A stretch of DNA of 63,500 nucleotides, taken from positions 474,001 through 537,500 of the forward strand of contig WPIO01000072.1 of NCBI GenBank assembly GCA_009760855.2, read 5' to 3'. The notes beneath the pieces are model-generated. The model did not search any database, was not told the DNA's origin, and was given only the letters and a program-made list of their open reading frames with translations. Source of the DNA: Cristatella mucedo (taxonomy: Eukaryota > Bryozoa > Phylactolaemata > Cristatellidae). A program made the translations under genes and the position numbers. Shown here one piece after another: positions 11,061 to 24,334 of the stretch (position 1 is its first letter; the number at the start of each line of letters is the position of its first letter).

Positions 11061-11930
11061 CTGGCACTCAACCTAGTTGCACGATGAAGTTTGAAGTTTA
11101 CATATAAATATGTATGCAACGAACCAGTTTTAAGAAATAAGTATTGGCTTACACAACGCGTAAGAACTCCTTGGTATCGCGGTAAGGGTGCAGTGAAATG
11201 CTTAGATATTTTATACGCGCTACAGACTTGCGCTTAAACTAGCGCTGCATACTTGAAGCCCTCTCTGGCTACGAAAAAGACTGGTCTACATCCGGGACCG
11301 AGACAAGGACTAGCGTCGTCGCGGGTGCTGTGTTTGTAGCGCAGCACTTTACTTATGGAGCCGCCGTAGCAGTGCGTTTTTTAACAGCGGCGCAGCGCAG
11401 GCGGTCGCGTAGGCGACGACGACCGCCTGCGCTTCGCCATCGAAGCCGCAACGGCTCGCGGGCCGCCGCTGCGCTAGTCGAGCGCGGAGCGCGGTGCCAG
11501 AGCGCTCGCCGACGCCGCTTCGACGGTGAAGCGCGGCCGGTCGCCATCCACGACGTCTCGCGAACACCGTCCGTCAGGCGTCCGTTGCGCGCGTTGTCCG
11601 TGCTGCGACTCACGCGCCTCCTTCCGACCGACGCGCTCGCTCGTTCTCGCGTGTCCTCTCGCATCCGACTCGCTCTCCTCTGTCCGTCGTCGCTCAGAGC
11701 TCGTGTGCGCTCGCGCTCCAGCCAGCGCTTCGCTCTGCCCGCTGGTCGGCTGCAGCGCTGGCATCTCGCTGCGCATCTCACTCGCGCTATTCAGCGCCGG
11801 CTCGCTTCTCGCTGCGAGCCGGCGATGAATAGCGCGAGTCGTTTCGCTCGCCTCCGCACCCTCTTTCGCCTTCCTCCGCTCCGGCTCGCTTCCTCCACTG
11901 CTGCTGCTTTCTTTCTGTCACGCTCCGATG
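11061..11930. other. AT-richer gap, then CpG-rich DNA
   Basis: 11061-11280 is ordinary composition. From 11290 the GC-rich domain resumes. The long + frame that begins at 11330 and runs through the CT tract is driven by composition. Confidence 0.4.
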
Positions 11931-11934
11931 AAGG

Positions 11935-12449
<515 letters not shown>

Positions 12450-14098
12450 ATTGCCTACTTCATTTTGCATTCGCTCTTATTCTCGCTCCACCTCTACGGC
12501 TCTCTTGCATTTGCTCTTTTTCTCCGTCTGTCCGCCCAGCACTGCAGAGCACGCGCTCGCGCGAGTACCAGTGTGCCGCTCTCGCTCTGTTCGCTTTCCG
12601 AGTCGCTCTCGCCCTCTCCCCCACTCGCTCACTCACGTCTTCTCTGCACGATTCCGTCTCGCGCTCGCTCTGCTTTGTCGAGACACGCTTCCGGTGATTC
12701 GAAAAAAATTGCTTCCTTTTTTAGGCTGAACGACTTTTCGTGTAAGTAACTTTGCTTCAATAGTAGCCTGTCTGTGAAGAGGTCACGTCTGCTTCCGCCT
12801 TGCTGACCTCACTCGCTGCTTTGCGGTCGCCGCCTTGCACTGTCATTACTCTTCCGCTCAAACCTTGACTGACTCATTCACCGGCCCTATTCTGGTGCGC
12901 CTAATTTTCCTGCGGCTGCCGCACCGAAGCTCGGCCGCCGCTCGGCCGCCACCGGCACCTGCCAGCTGCCGCCGTCTCGGGGCAAGCTCCACCACCTGTG
13001 CCCCCCCCCCCCCACCGTTCGCCCTTTTATTCGTGGGCGAGCACATTTGGCTCTTGCGGCTTCTGTTTTTATATTCTTGGGGCCGCTTCAAGTCAAACAA
13101 TTCATTAGCGGACGGCAGCCGATCTGCGACACCGTCGGCCGCCTCCGACATGTCCCCCTCCGTCTGACAGCGGTCGGCGAGCGTGGGCCGAGTAAATACG
13201 ACGACGACATGAACAGAAGAGCGGGTTGGCGTTCGACAGTCGCCTCGGCAGTGACGCATGGCGCGACTCTGCCGAGCGACGGTCACTCGCCGCCGCCGGG
13301 GGTGCACGAGGAGTCGCCGACGTCGGGGCGTCGCGCTCCCTCGCTCTCGCTCCCTCGCTCTCGCTCCCGCAGCTATCAGAGCGGCCATCGGCTGCGCGTC
13401 CAGACGGACTTCAGCCGCAGTCGGCTCCGCAGCGGCTGGCTGCGCACCGACGGGGCGAGCGGCCGCCGAGCAGCTGGCACGCGTCCAAGTACACGTCGTA
13501 CATCGCCAACCCCGCGAACGACCTTATTGGGCCAAAACTGCCCGACAGCTCGTGCGCAGGCCCGGTGCACCGCCGCTGCGCACTAGCGGGCCATTAAACC
13601 GCGTCCTACTACAATGGGTCTTGTCAGTGCCTGAGCTAGGAGGCCGAGGACCTCTCGCGATACCGGCGCTCTCGCGGGTGGTGAGCAGTGGCAAGCGGTT
13701 TCGCTTAAAGTGGCACGGCAATTAGCGACCAATACGCCCTTGTCTTTATCGGACGGATGCCGACCAATGCCGTGTCGCCGATGGGGTCGAACGATCGCCG
13801 AGCCCATGTAGAGGACACCAAATTGACGGTCGGCGACGCGACTTGACTCGACGGCTGCGCCAGCGACGCTCTTTCATTCAGGTGCAGAGCACGTGAGAGA
13901 TAGACGCCTTCGAGCCGCGCGGGGCAATTACGATAAACCCGGAACGCCGCCGCCGCTGCATCCGCACGGCAGACTGCCCGCAGAGGGCTAGGGTTGCACA
14001 CAGCCGGGCTCTGTACAGACAGGGTCGGCGATCGTTGGCGGACGTCACGTTGCCCGGAGCTAGCTGCCGCGAAGCGCGACCGACCGGTTACACCTGCC
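12450..14098. other. Upstream region of GPB5: CpG-rich, promoter not resolved
   Basis: CpG-rich DNA immediately upstream of the GPB5 start. No TATA box is obvious. Homopyrimidine and poly-C runs (about 13003-13013) and clustered CGCTCTCGCTCC units (about 13338-13370) are visible. The GPB5 promoter and any noncoding first exon should lie here or further upstream. Confidence 0.4.
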
Positions 14099-15551
14099 AT
14101 GCTGCTGCTGCTGAAGGTGAGCGCGGGCGCAGGCTGAGCGAAGCTTGTCCGACGCCGATCTCGCGCCAGCCGACGCCGATGCGAGCGGCGGCCAGAAGCC
14201 GACTCGTTTGGCGGCTGCGGGGCGCCTCTGCCTGACGGCCGTGACGCTTCGACACCGCCGACGCTAGATCGCCGCGCAGGCAGCACGCGCGCCCGGTTAG
14301 TGACGGAGAAGAGCCCGCGCGTTGGGGCCTCGCGTGCCGCCGCCGCCGCCGCCGCTGTTGCCGGTGCTCGACCCCGAAGCTCCTGATAGTTATGGACTTC
14401 TCGCAAAGACATCTGATAGTTGCTCGGCGGCGGCAGCGTCGGAAGGAGTTTGAGCAGCCATTTTTTCCTCACGTCGCTTAGAGGCAGCCGATTTCAACAA
14501 CAAATCGCGCCAGAACTGTCGCCGCCGCCACTGCACTCGGCCTGGCCGCCGCCGAGACACGGCCACGTGCGGACGTGGTTGCGTGCTGCCGCTCAATCCA
14601 GCCCGCCGCTTTGCCTGCTGCTGCTGCTGAGCGGCAGCAGCGTTTCGCCTGCTGCTGCAGCCCTGCCACTCTCTAAGGCCGGGTGCCTTTCGCTCGCGCA
14701 GGTACTCGTCGCAGTGACGCTACTGTGCACGCGGCTGCAGCAGTGGGTCGCTGCGAACCACACCGACGAAGACGTGGACCAGCACACCATGACTTCGTGC
14801 CTGAGGCGGTCGTACGTGTTCAACGTGACGGGCCGCTACTGCTGGGAGATGCTGGAAGTGGACGCCTGCTGGGGTCGCTGCGACTCGTGGGAGGTACAGG
14901 CTCTGTCTGACGCGCCGCCGCAGCCGCAGCCGCCGCCGCCGCCGCCACAGCCCCCCCCCCATTTGCTCGAAAGCGGCGTCGCTCGAGCGGCGCGAGCGAG
15001 GCGGCTTCGTGGACCGCAGCCGCTGCAGCCGCCGTCGCGTGCTGCGAACCCTCTCCGGACGGACGCGAGAGGGCGCCAAAGGAGAACTGCTGCGACTGAG
15101 GGCAGCGAACCGAATTTCGGGCGGCCGAATCGGCTCGGCGCGACCGACCGTTCGCTGCGCGGCGCGGAAGCAGCCGTGCGGACTGCATGCGCATGCGCAC
15201 GAGCAGCCAAGCAGCGAGGCTGCCCGCTGTGCTAGGGTCTCGAGCCGGGCGCGCGCACGCGGCGAGCCACTAGCGCAGCCAGCGGGTCGTGAGGTTGAGC
15301 GCCGCTTCGGCAGGCAACTCTTTATCGGCAGCTGCAAGCCAAGCGAAAGAGGCTCTTTCGACGCCAGCCACGCAAATGTGCCCTCAGCCATTTGCCGACC
15401 CTCACCTAGGTCGCTTCCCACCCGCCCGCTTTCCCTCCCAGCCCACCCGAGGCTTGCTAGGTTTTTTCATCCCGTCGCAGAACGCGACCCCAAGAGGCCG
15501 CGCGAACGCGTGTGCGCTGTCGTGCCGTGTGCCGCTGTGAGCTCTGCAGCA

Positions 15552-15595
<44 letters not shown>

Positions 15596-15988
15596 TCTTC
15601 AATGCAATCCGGCAGCGAAATGAGCGGTCCGCTTTCGCTTCGCTCGCTCGCTAAAAGCCAGCGCTCCGTCTCCCGGCCACCTATTTCTCATCCACTCTCT
15701 TACGCCATCGTCATCTCTGCCTTGGGTGTCAGTCTCTCTTTTCTCTCGCCCAATTCTGACCAGCAGGAGTGACTTACGCGATCCGGCTAGCGACGATAAG
15801 TTTAGCTGATTTAGCAGCCTAATTTATACAAAGGCAGTAGCGACTTGACAATCACTACTGCAATGAAGAATGAAGGATCGCCCAATGCCGAGACTTGAAC
15901 CCACGGCCTGGGTCGTGAAGAGCGAGCATCTTGTCACTGGGCTAAGAGCCTGGGGCTACAAGAGAACCTCAAATGCGAACTACCTAAA

Positions 15989-16063
<75 letters not shown>

Positions 16064-16701
16064 CCAGAGCTGCGATTCATGAATGTATCAGGGGCAGCGA
16101 GTAAGGCTCTCTACACGATAAGACATTCAGTTGGACAATAGAGCGAATGGTTGGAGAAGTCAATCAGACATAACAGCCCCAGCCCATTTTTCGTCGGCAG
16201 TTTAGTCGCATTACTCCCTCGACCGCTTTTTCATCATCCTCGCCTGGCATACCGACGTCGCGAAATGCCCGCTTGATTAAGCGAGACTAGTAGGGAATTA
16301 CGTAAGTGTGAATAAAATCCGTCCCGGCCAAGTTTTCGGTCGCTGAAAACGCACGGCCAACGGACTTTGAAGCTTTCTGGGGAGTTCTCGGGGGGGGGGG
16401 ACGGCGACCCGACGGCGCTGTTTCGTCGACGACCGAGAGGGCGTCCGGGCCTCGCCTCGCCGCCGCGTACGCGTGAAGCCGACTGACGGTGCAGCCATTC
16501 TCGTTGCAGCTCGGCATTCCGTCGCCGCCGTACGTCGAGCTGCACCATCCGGTCTGCACGTACTCGGGACGACTTCGCCGACAGGTCGAGCTGACCAACT
16601 GCGCGCCCGGTCGCCGGCGAGAAAGGGAGATTCTCTTTGACGCGCTCGACTGCTCGTGCCGGACGTGCAGGGATGCGAACGCACAGTGCGAGCTCTACTA
16701 G
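14099..16701 (+). CDS. GPB5: Glycoprotein hormone beta 5 (thyrostimulin beta subunit)
   Basis: Secreted cystine-knot hormone subunit, expected to dimerise with GPA2 and signal through an LGR-type GPCR. Inferred CDS: 14099-14116, 14702-14893, 16510-16701 (402 nt, 133 aa). Both introns are GT-AG in phase 0 (GTGAGC...CGCAG; GTACAG...TTGCAG). Exon 1 encodes only MLLLLK and exon 2 completes a signal peptide, with likely cleavage after Ala24. The mature part has ten cysteines (39, 53, 62, 66, 86, 101, 118, 120, 123, 130), matching the GPB5 pattern rather than the 12-cysteine pituitary betas. Diagnostic blocks are DACWGRC (60-66), PPYVELHHPVCTY (76-88), NCAPG (100-104) and DCSC..C (117-123). The exon 2/3 junction aligns without gaps to my memory of vertebrate GPB5. 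N-glycosylation sequons occur at Asn25 and Asn47. No in-frame ATG precedes the first knot cysteine in exon 2 except one just before it, so the start must lie in an upstream exon. Exon 1 is the least certain part; the knot exons are secure. Intron 2 holds a CTG repeat, a SINE and a TA repeat. Confidence 0.9.
15553..15591 (+). repeat. CTG trinucleotide repeat in GPB5 intron 2
   Basis: Thirteen uninterrupted CTG units followed by TTG. On the GPB5 sense strand this would be a CUG repeat in the pre-mRNA. Confidence 0.9.
15804..15960 (-). mobile_element. SINE-B copy in GPB5 intron 2, antisense
   Basis: Reverse complement of SINE-B: TAGCTGATTTAGCAGCCT tail, diverged hairpin region, GAGACTTGAACCCACGGCCT B-box complement and GCGAGCATCTTGTCACTGGG head complement. 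Confidence 0.75.
15994..16064. repeat. TA microsatellite in GPB5 intron 2
   Basis: About 70 bp of TA with one TGTA interruption. Confidence 0.9.
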
Positions 16702-17105
16702 CCCCGCCCCCCCCTGCCACGCTCAGCAGCAGCCGCTGCCGCCGATGCCGCAGCCACTGACTTCGAAGTGACGTCGACGACGGTTCCCCAACCGCGAGCC
16801 GCCCCCCTTCCCATGGTGCCCCCTTTTCTGCTGTCTTCGGTCGCGGTCCGCGCTAGCCCTCCGACTGGGCGCGCAGGAAGCTGCGATGTCGCTGCAGGCG
16901 ATGGCGGCGCTGCGTGTGATCGTGACTCGTGCCTCGCACGCGGGTGCATCTTTACTTCCCGCGCTAGCTCGCGAGATCGCAGTGTCTGTACGCTTCGCAT
17001 CCATGGGCAAGCGAGCAGTCCAGTAACTTAAATCAACGAGCTGTGCAGTTAGCTAGTAGCCGCAAGCGGTTTTTCTTTTGCAATAAAAATCTGACACTCT
17101 CTCTC
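16702..17105 (+). other. GPB5: Putative GPB5 3' UTR
   Basis: Runs from the TAG stop to shortly after the first AATAAA on the sense strand. It starts GC-rich and falls to lower GC around 17040, consistent with the end of the transcription unit. Inferred from position only. Confidence 0.5.
17082..17087 (+). terminator. Candidate GPB5 polyadenylation signal AATAAA
   Basis: First canonical AATAAA downstream of the GPB5 stop codon, 381 nt after it, followed by a T/C-rich stretch (CTCTCTCTTTCTCTGTCTTG) that could serve as the downstream element. Confidence 0.55.
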
Positions 17106-17537
17106 TTTCTCTGTCTTGTAAGCTGACGCTCTGACACCAAGCACGTGTGGGTACACAAAAGGCCAAAGGCGACACCGAGAGGGGTTTCAACAGTGGTATA
17201 TTCCGTCAACGCTCGCAGCGTTACACCACACAGTCGTTCCCCCTCCGTCCTGTTTCCCGCTGCCTCCATACCCGGCAGTGACTCAACTTCAAAAAAAATT
17301 CACTTATTCAACCATAACCTCATATAACCCTGAAATAAATACAAATGTAACCCACACAAAACCATAAAACCCCATGCACCACGTGATCTCAAGATCACTT
17401 ATATCTGCAGTAATGCATTAAAGATCAAGCACTGTGCTGCATCCACTCAAGGGAAAATACACTTTACAACATAACCTCATTGTCACAGTTCTGCAACACT
17501 ACCGTGACTTAAACAAAGTCGCATTCGTACTCAGTCT
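17106..17537. other. No recognised feature
   Basis: Ordinary-composition sequence between the putative GPB5 3' end and a CT-rich satellite. A Ca/At-rich patch around 17290-17380 shows no repeat structure. Confidence 0.4.
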
Positions 17538-17786
<249 letters not shown>

Positions 17787-18117
17787 GGATCGCAAAGCGT
17801 TGCGGCCTAGATCCTGCAGCTAGACTGATCCCGCCGCAGACACGAACTTCCATAGAAAACCTTTCCCAGCTTGATGGCCCAACTGACCGGCAGATGCCTC
17901 AGACCACGCCGAGGCCCCTACCCCACAGCCGGCTACGCGACTGCCGGCACGTGCAAGGCGGGTGTCGGTACCGAGGCCCGCTAGAGCCGGCGTCACTCCA
18001 AGCGCCAACTTCGGATAAGCAGACTGTTACGCACGCCAAGCGGGCGACTCAGGGCGAACTGCCGACTGATTCGCCAGAATAAGCGCTGCGTAACTGCAAA
18101 TGTAAGCAAAGATTCCG
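17787..18117. other. No recognised feature
   Basis: GC-moderate sequence with no identifiable gene or repeat. Confidence 0.4.
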
Positions 18118-18240
18118 GGCTGATGGCCGAGCGATGCCGTCCTAGTGGCCGACCTAGCGGATAATATCGCGGGTTCTTGATCCCAAGGTTGCAGATTCAA
18201 ATCCTTATGGCAGTAGAGCTTCCCGTGAATTAATGTAACC
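18118..18240 (+). mobile_element. tRNA-related SINE-like fragment
   Basis: GGGCTGATGGCCGAGCGATG resembles a class-II tRNA 5' half, and GTTGCAGATTCAAATCC resembles a B-box. There is no identifiable tail, and the sequence does not fold as an intact tRNA. Probably a decayed SINE head. Confidence 0.45.
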
Positions 18241-18357
18241 ACGACCGAATACCGCGATCGTTACCGGCTTTATGCAAAACGATACGAAGTGGGTCCTTCA
18301 AAATTCCGTTTAGACGTTATTGTACGAAAGAAACGAAAGTATACAAGTGCTTGTGTA

Positions 18358-18468
18358 TTTGCATTTGTGTATGTATGTTTGTGTGTGTGTTCGTGTATTT
18401 GTTTGTACGTGTGTGTGCATGTGTTTGTGTGTGTGTGTGTGTGCTTGCGTGTGTGTGTGTGTGTGTGC
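18358..18468 (+). repeat. GT-rich microsatellite
   Basis: Imperfect GT/TGTG array of about 110 bp, with the purest part at 18424-18468. Confidence 0.9.
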
Positions 18469-18479
18469 ACATTTCTAAT

Positions 18480-19136
18480 CCTGCATGTCCAGATTTAAGT
18501 CCTTTTTAATTGGCTCTACCGTCTTCCTCAACCGAAGGTGACAGAGTCGCTGGCGACTGTAACTAACTGCTGGCGAGCCTCTACGTGAGGAGCGGCGACT
18601 GACAGACGGCAGCAGCCTCCGCAGCGAGCAAACTTCAGTGACCCAGTCATTTGGAAAGTGGTCAGAGAAAGTTATAAAATTATTTATTCGCTTTGTACAG
18701 TGATAAAATACAGTACGCAGCTTATATGCAAGATCGCACGTAAGTTATAAGCTTCTTTTACAAGCGTGCCTCGTCAAGAAAGACCGCGTTCGACGAATCT
18801 CGTATGGTGCTAATGCAGTGATTCACCCAATCGCCTGATAGGAACCCATAGAACGTTTATCGGACAATAGCAATAAATAATTTCAAATGCTGTAATGCTG
18901 TAACTTAAGCATCTCTGGCGTCATAGAAAACCCTCGTATTATCTGAACAAATTCACAGTCATAGCAGCTGCTGCCATAGAGTAATAATTTTTTACGCTGT
19001 GGTCGCACGTTTGTGTGGTAGGTACATGCACGTATATAGATGCATATAAATAGATGTGAATGTAAAAGTATATATGTAATAAATATGTACAGAAGTATAT
19101 GTACTGAAGTCTTTGAGGAGCCTGAGAGCAATTACC
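18480..19136. other. No recognised feature
   Basis: AT-moderate sequence without a recognisable gene or repeat family. Confidence 0.4.
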
Positions 19137-19395
19137 GATGGGTTATCCCGGAGCGAGGTGCTCATCACCGAGACAGTACTCGGCGGGCCAGGTTTCGCCC
19201 GCCCCAGCCCAGTGCTGTCCCCCTAAAAGTAAACAGTCAGCCATGAGCTGAATCCGCCTCATCTAAGTAGCAGTGGAATATTCTCGGCAGCTGTCTTTTC
19301 CGCTCAGTTTCCTGCAGCAGGATTCGAACCCACAAATTATGGGACGCGAAGCGCCATACCGCTGGGTTTAAACTCAGCGGCAACTTATGTTACCG
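19137..19395 (-). mobile_element. Decayed tRNA-derived SINE, minus strand
   Basis: GCAGCAGGATTCGAACCCAC is a B-box complement in the SINE-B arrangement, followed by GCCATACCGCTGGGTTT as the head complement. The tail side (19137-19290) is not similar to SINE-A or SINE-B tails, so it may be a third tRNA-SINE family. Confidence 0.5.
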
Positions 19396-20099
19396 AAACA
19401 AAATACCTTGAGTATAGTGTTATGAGCGCACACATTCACGCATTTACACGCCATCTTTCTGGTATGTGTTGATTTCCTAAAAAGAGATTTTCATTGAATG
19501 CTATGCAACTGCCTCATCATTATTATCAGTATTATTATACTGTAATACTCTCTTCCCATAATCGAAACAGAGGTCGGAGCGATTCCTTCGGGCTAAAACT
19601 CAGCTCAGCCAGACGAAATCCTTGCGTTTCAAAATCAAGGCTTTCTACTTCACTTGAATGGTAAACAAAAGTTTAAGTCAGCGATTTTCCAAAGTCTGCG
19701 AAATCACATACATGCATTGCACACCGGCAATGCCGTACCTATAGACTACAGCTTCCCAGTCGTCCGAAATCGAGGTCCTTACAAGTCAGTTCCGGCTCTG
19801 CTTCTCGCAAACCCCGGCGCCAGAGAATGGCACTTTGGCAAGAGGCGGGCCTAGAATGGTGAAAGGCTAATCCAGCAGCATGTGGAAGCCAGAAAATGTA
19901 GCTGCTCACCAAACTGGGGCTCCTGTTCTGGCGGCTGCTACACTCCGGCGTTTCGCTGGACGTCCAGAATGCGACCGCATCGTTAAACCAGAGCGGAGCG
20001 GATGTAAACCACAATTTCCTTTGCCTCCGCGAAGCCAGCGATCTAAATTTCAGCGCTAGGAGAAACTGTAAAAACCAAGTGAACCAGTTTGAGCCAAAT
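19396..20099. other. No recognised feature
   Basis: Nothing identifiable. There is a short ATT-rich patch near 19515-19545. Confidence 0.4.
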
Positions 20100-20870
20100 C
20101 TGGCGGTATTCAGAAATCGGAAAACCTAACCCTTAAAATGGGCTCGGCCAGCATATCTCCTGTGGTATCTATTCGCGATATTAGTGTCCTGCTCCAAAGT
20201 GACCGATTAACATACGACCACATCAGCTCCATTGTCAAGTCTGCCTACGTTCAGCATCACTGCGTTTAAAAATTTGGGCCTGGTTAGACAGGACTACCAC
20301 ATCCCAGCTGGTTCATGCATTCGTAACATCCCATCTCGACTTTTGCAAGTCACTGATCGCAGCTGTTCCAGCCTGTGCAATACGGCACTTACAGCCAGTG
20401 AAAAGCTCTGCAACGAGGCTTGTCTGTCGTTAACGGCGCTACTGCCACATTATACCGCTTCTCAACAGCCCGCACTAGGTTTTCCTTAAGCAGAGCATCC
20501 ACTTCAATACTTCGAAATTCACTTTTAGGTCCCTCCATTCTGTGGCTCCGACCAGCCTATCCGAACCACTTTCTATGCAGGGTTGGCAGCGTCCCAGACG
20601 GACTTCTGACTCAAGTCATTGATCTATGCCTCTAACCAACTTCAAATATAAGGTCGAGGAATAGGTTCGTGTGCAGTGATTGTAATAACAGTAATTAAAT
20701 TAGATAGTAATCTAATGAATTTAATAATGATTTAATGAAAAACACGGCACACGAACTTTTTTCTCAACCTCCTAATTTTGGAGACCGTGCAATAAGTCCG
20801 CACGCTCCCAAAACCCGGAACTCACTTCCGAATGGCTGGCAGCACAACATCCACTGGCTTGACATAATTG
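20100..20870 (+). mobile_element. CR1/L2-like LINE reverse transcriptase relic
   Basis: Broken-frame relic of the RT C-terminal half. Readable pieces in order are a VRDLGV-like segment (VSIRDISVLLQSDRLTYDHI) followed by a IVKSAY segment, a degenerate AFVTS.LDFC equivalent, a LQPVQ...A-like segment, and near 20790 a GDRA..-APKLWNSLP equivalent. Several stops and frameshifts make it non-functional. Family assignment beyond CR1/L2 is uncertain. Confidence 0.65.
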
Positions 20871-23090
20871 AAAAAGCTACAGACGCAGTTGTTCCTCAGG
20901 GCATTTCTGGGTCCGCGCTAAATGTCCTACGTGTGCCTATGCGTGCAGTCGTTGCGAGTGTTAATACCAAACTATTGGCACGATTTCTTTCCAGCGTATG
21001 TACAATTTTGAGACAGAAATGTAGTTTCCTAAGGCTGCTATGCAAATTTTATTGTTATTATCATCATCATTATTATAACACGTGCGCAGACACACCGAAC
21101 TGATAACATAAATTATAGTCCGGGTAATTTACACGCCGGGTATGGGCCACTGCTGGGCTTGGTTAAGCAGTTGACCTCTTGCGCAAGAGTGAAAAGGTTC
21201 GTCTACATTTCTTTCTTAAAGAATCGCCAAATATAAATGGTTGGCTAGATCAACCGGCTATCCAATTAGCCAGAGTTTAATGTACGGCTTGTTTGGCGTG
21301 AAAGCAGTCACTTTCTCATTGGTCGGTTTTACAGGATCGGCCATTCGCCTCAGTAAAGGCCTTTAGCCTCACGCGCGACCAGCCCTGTCGCCTGAGAGCT
21401 GCTGCGAGTGATGATTTCGCCGACCGGAAGTGATGATTGTGCCGACTGGAGGTCAAAGGCAAAGGTGCAGCAGCTCCCGCGCTTTTGTTACTGTGGACAC
21501 GCTTCGTCCGCCCGCACGACGAGGCGGCTTGTGTCGCCCGCGTCACTGCGGTCGCGAGTTGTACTCCTTCTGCTTTCTGGTACAACTTTTCGCCTGTCAA
21601 ATGACGCCGCACTATAATCGGGTGGCCCACGGTCACTCTTTTCCACTGGTCACCGATTCACCATGCGGACATATTGGAGCTGCAACTGCTTGGCATACGA
21701 TTCTCACCGGAAAAACCCAAGCGCAGCTCCCACAGGCCACGCCTCCATCACCTTCTCATTGACTTCAGTGACGTCATTAGCCGGAAGCACTTCCGCGCTG
21801 ACTCCAGTCAGGCTGGACAGTACTCAAAGCGCAGGCAACGCCGTGCTCTCGGCGATGGCCGGAGTAAGATCAACCACTTGACTTCCGCAACTTGACAACA
21901 GAGCTCGTGCGAGCGGCAGGCCGAACATCTCGGCAGCAATCCTTCCGGCTAGCCCGAGACTGGCCAATATCAAAGCTCCACGCCGTCTCGTCTGCTTCGC
22001 CGGCAATCGCCTACGCATCGGCGATCTGCAGCGAACTCGGATCTTGCTTTTTACGACCGGTACCGTTGAATCTGAACGCCGCACTTTGACACTGACCTCT
22101 GCTGCCTAATCGTTTGTGACCGCTCACCGGACCGCAGCCTGCTTTTTGGTTTTCGGCCTCCTCATTACTGAGAGGTTGAAGAAGCGAAGCCAAGTGAAAA
22201 TCTTCAGGTCCTTGGCTCAAAGACGTAGCACGGCATGGGCTGGGTGGGCGAGGCCGAGGGGCACCAAAGGCAAAGTGGATTGTGCTTATTTTTGTTAAAC
22301 TTTTTCATGTGAGAATACCAATCTTGATTTCAAGCAAAGTCTCGTTTCAATGAATTTGACTATTACTGGCTGAGCTGGTTAAGCATGCTTGCATACTTAG
22401 ACCAAGCTGCAGCTTGACGTTCTGACGGCACAAACGCGACGACAAAGAAAAATCGAGGGGTCCTCAACCACCACGTATTCGGTTGGCGTTCGCAGCGAAA
22501 GCCGTTCACCCCTCCTTTCGCGTCCCAACAGCATTCCGCGTCCGCTCGCCTCATCCTGCCTGCCACAGGTGGTTTGCGTCGTGCCAAGGGTGAGCCCGGT
22601 CTGCTACGCCACATCGAGGGCCACCCAGAATGCCGTGGCTGACCGCCGACACACTATTAGACCACACAAGCAAGGCGTACTTGACTGGCTGTGCTACGAC
22701 AATTCAGCAGTCAGCCACTGTCAGGTGTCCAAAGAGAATACTGTCCATACATGAGAAGGCGATCTTTGTAAACTGTATTAATCACAGCTTGAACCTGGCA
22801 GGAGTTTGTGCTGCAAATTAAAATTCCGTTGTCATTGACTTTTTAGAAACAATAGAGAGTACATATTTATTCTTTTAAAGATCAACTGTGAGGTGGTTCG
22901 AACTGAAGAAAGTCTTAGCTATCACTGTCCAGCGTGACTCTACAACAAGGTGGAGTGCAAGAGTGGAGGCTGTGGAAGCTTTCAATGATAGACTGAACTG
23001 CACTGTAGGTCTTTTAAAGCAACTGCTGAAGGTTGCGGCATTTCGAGGCCGGCGGCTCTGCGACCGTCGAGCGTGGGGGCGCACGGGCAC
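20871..23090. other. No recognised feature
   Basis: About 2.2 kb without an identifiable gene or repeat family. Open frames at 21316-21895 and 22363-22614 are unsupported. It forms most of the gap between the 3' ends of GPB5 and GPA2. Confidence 0.4.
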
Positions 23091-23219
23091 AGCTGCGCCA
23101 CGGCTTTGCGACCTTCTCGAGAGGGAGCGGGACAAGAGAGATGGCGAAAAGCTACAGCTGCGCCACGACCTTGCGACCTTCTCGAGAGGGAGCGGGACGA
23201 GAGAGGAGGCGTGAGGTTC
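23091..23219 (+). repeat. 65-bp tandem duplication
   Basis: AGCTGCGCCACGGCTTTGCG at 23091 recurs at 23156 with few changes, and both are followed by ACCTTCTCGAGAGGGAGCGG. Two units, with a trace of a third to the left (near 23050). Confidence 0.75.
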
Positions 23220-23618
23220 GAGGGAACGAGAGCGTGCGGCTGCGAAACTTTCCGAGCACGAGCGATGCGTCAGATCATCTTGCGCGAGCAGATCTTGATC
23301 ATGGCGCTCACGGATCATGCACTGCACGCGCAATGCACCGGATCGTGTTCACGATGCGCCAGATCAGCTTACTAGAACGGGCTTGCGCGATGTCCGTCAG
23401 AGCAAGGCCGCACCGCATCGATCGCCTCCTTGCGCCTCGAAGCTCATCCGTTATAGCTTCAATACGCGGCGATTAGTTCTCAAAAGTTTATATCCATGCA
23501 TACTTTTTAAGATTCTTAAACGTCGCCTGCATAATCAATCGCTGGATGTGATGTAACTCAAAGTTAACTCGCCACCCTCTGCCAATCTTTCCTATCAAGC
23601 TTTGTCCTTTCTCGAGAG

Positions 23619-24328
<710 letters not shown>

Positions 24329-24334
24329 TTTATT
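24329..24334 (-). terminator. Candidate GPA2 polyadenylation signal AATAAA
   Basis: AATAAA on the GPA2 sense (minus) strand, 664 nt beyond the stop codon. I saw no closer canonical hexamer on that strand. Weak evidence by position only. Confidence 0.3.

Noticed and set aside
14420-15235. Single-exon 271-codon reading of GPB5
   Set aside because: It has no ATG start and reads through the GTACAG donor at 14894 into a proline-rich tail, missing the second half of the knot. The spliced model restores all ten cysteines.
18118-18240. A functional tRNA gene
   Set aside because: A- and B-box-like segments exist, but acceptor-stem pairing and anticodon arm are not intact. More likely a SINE head.
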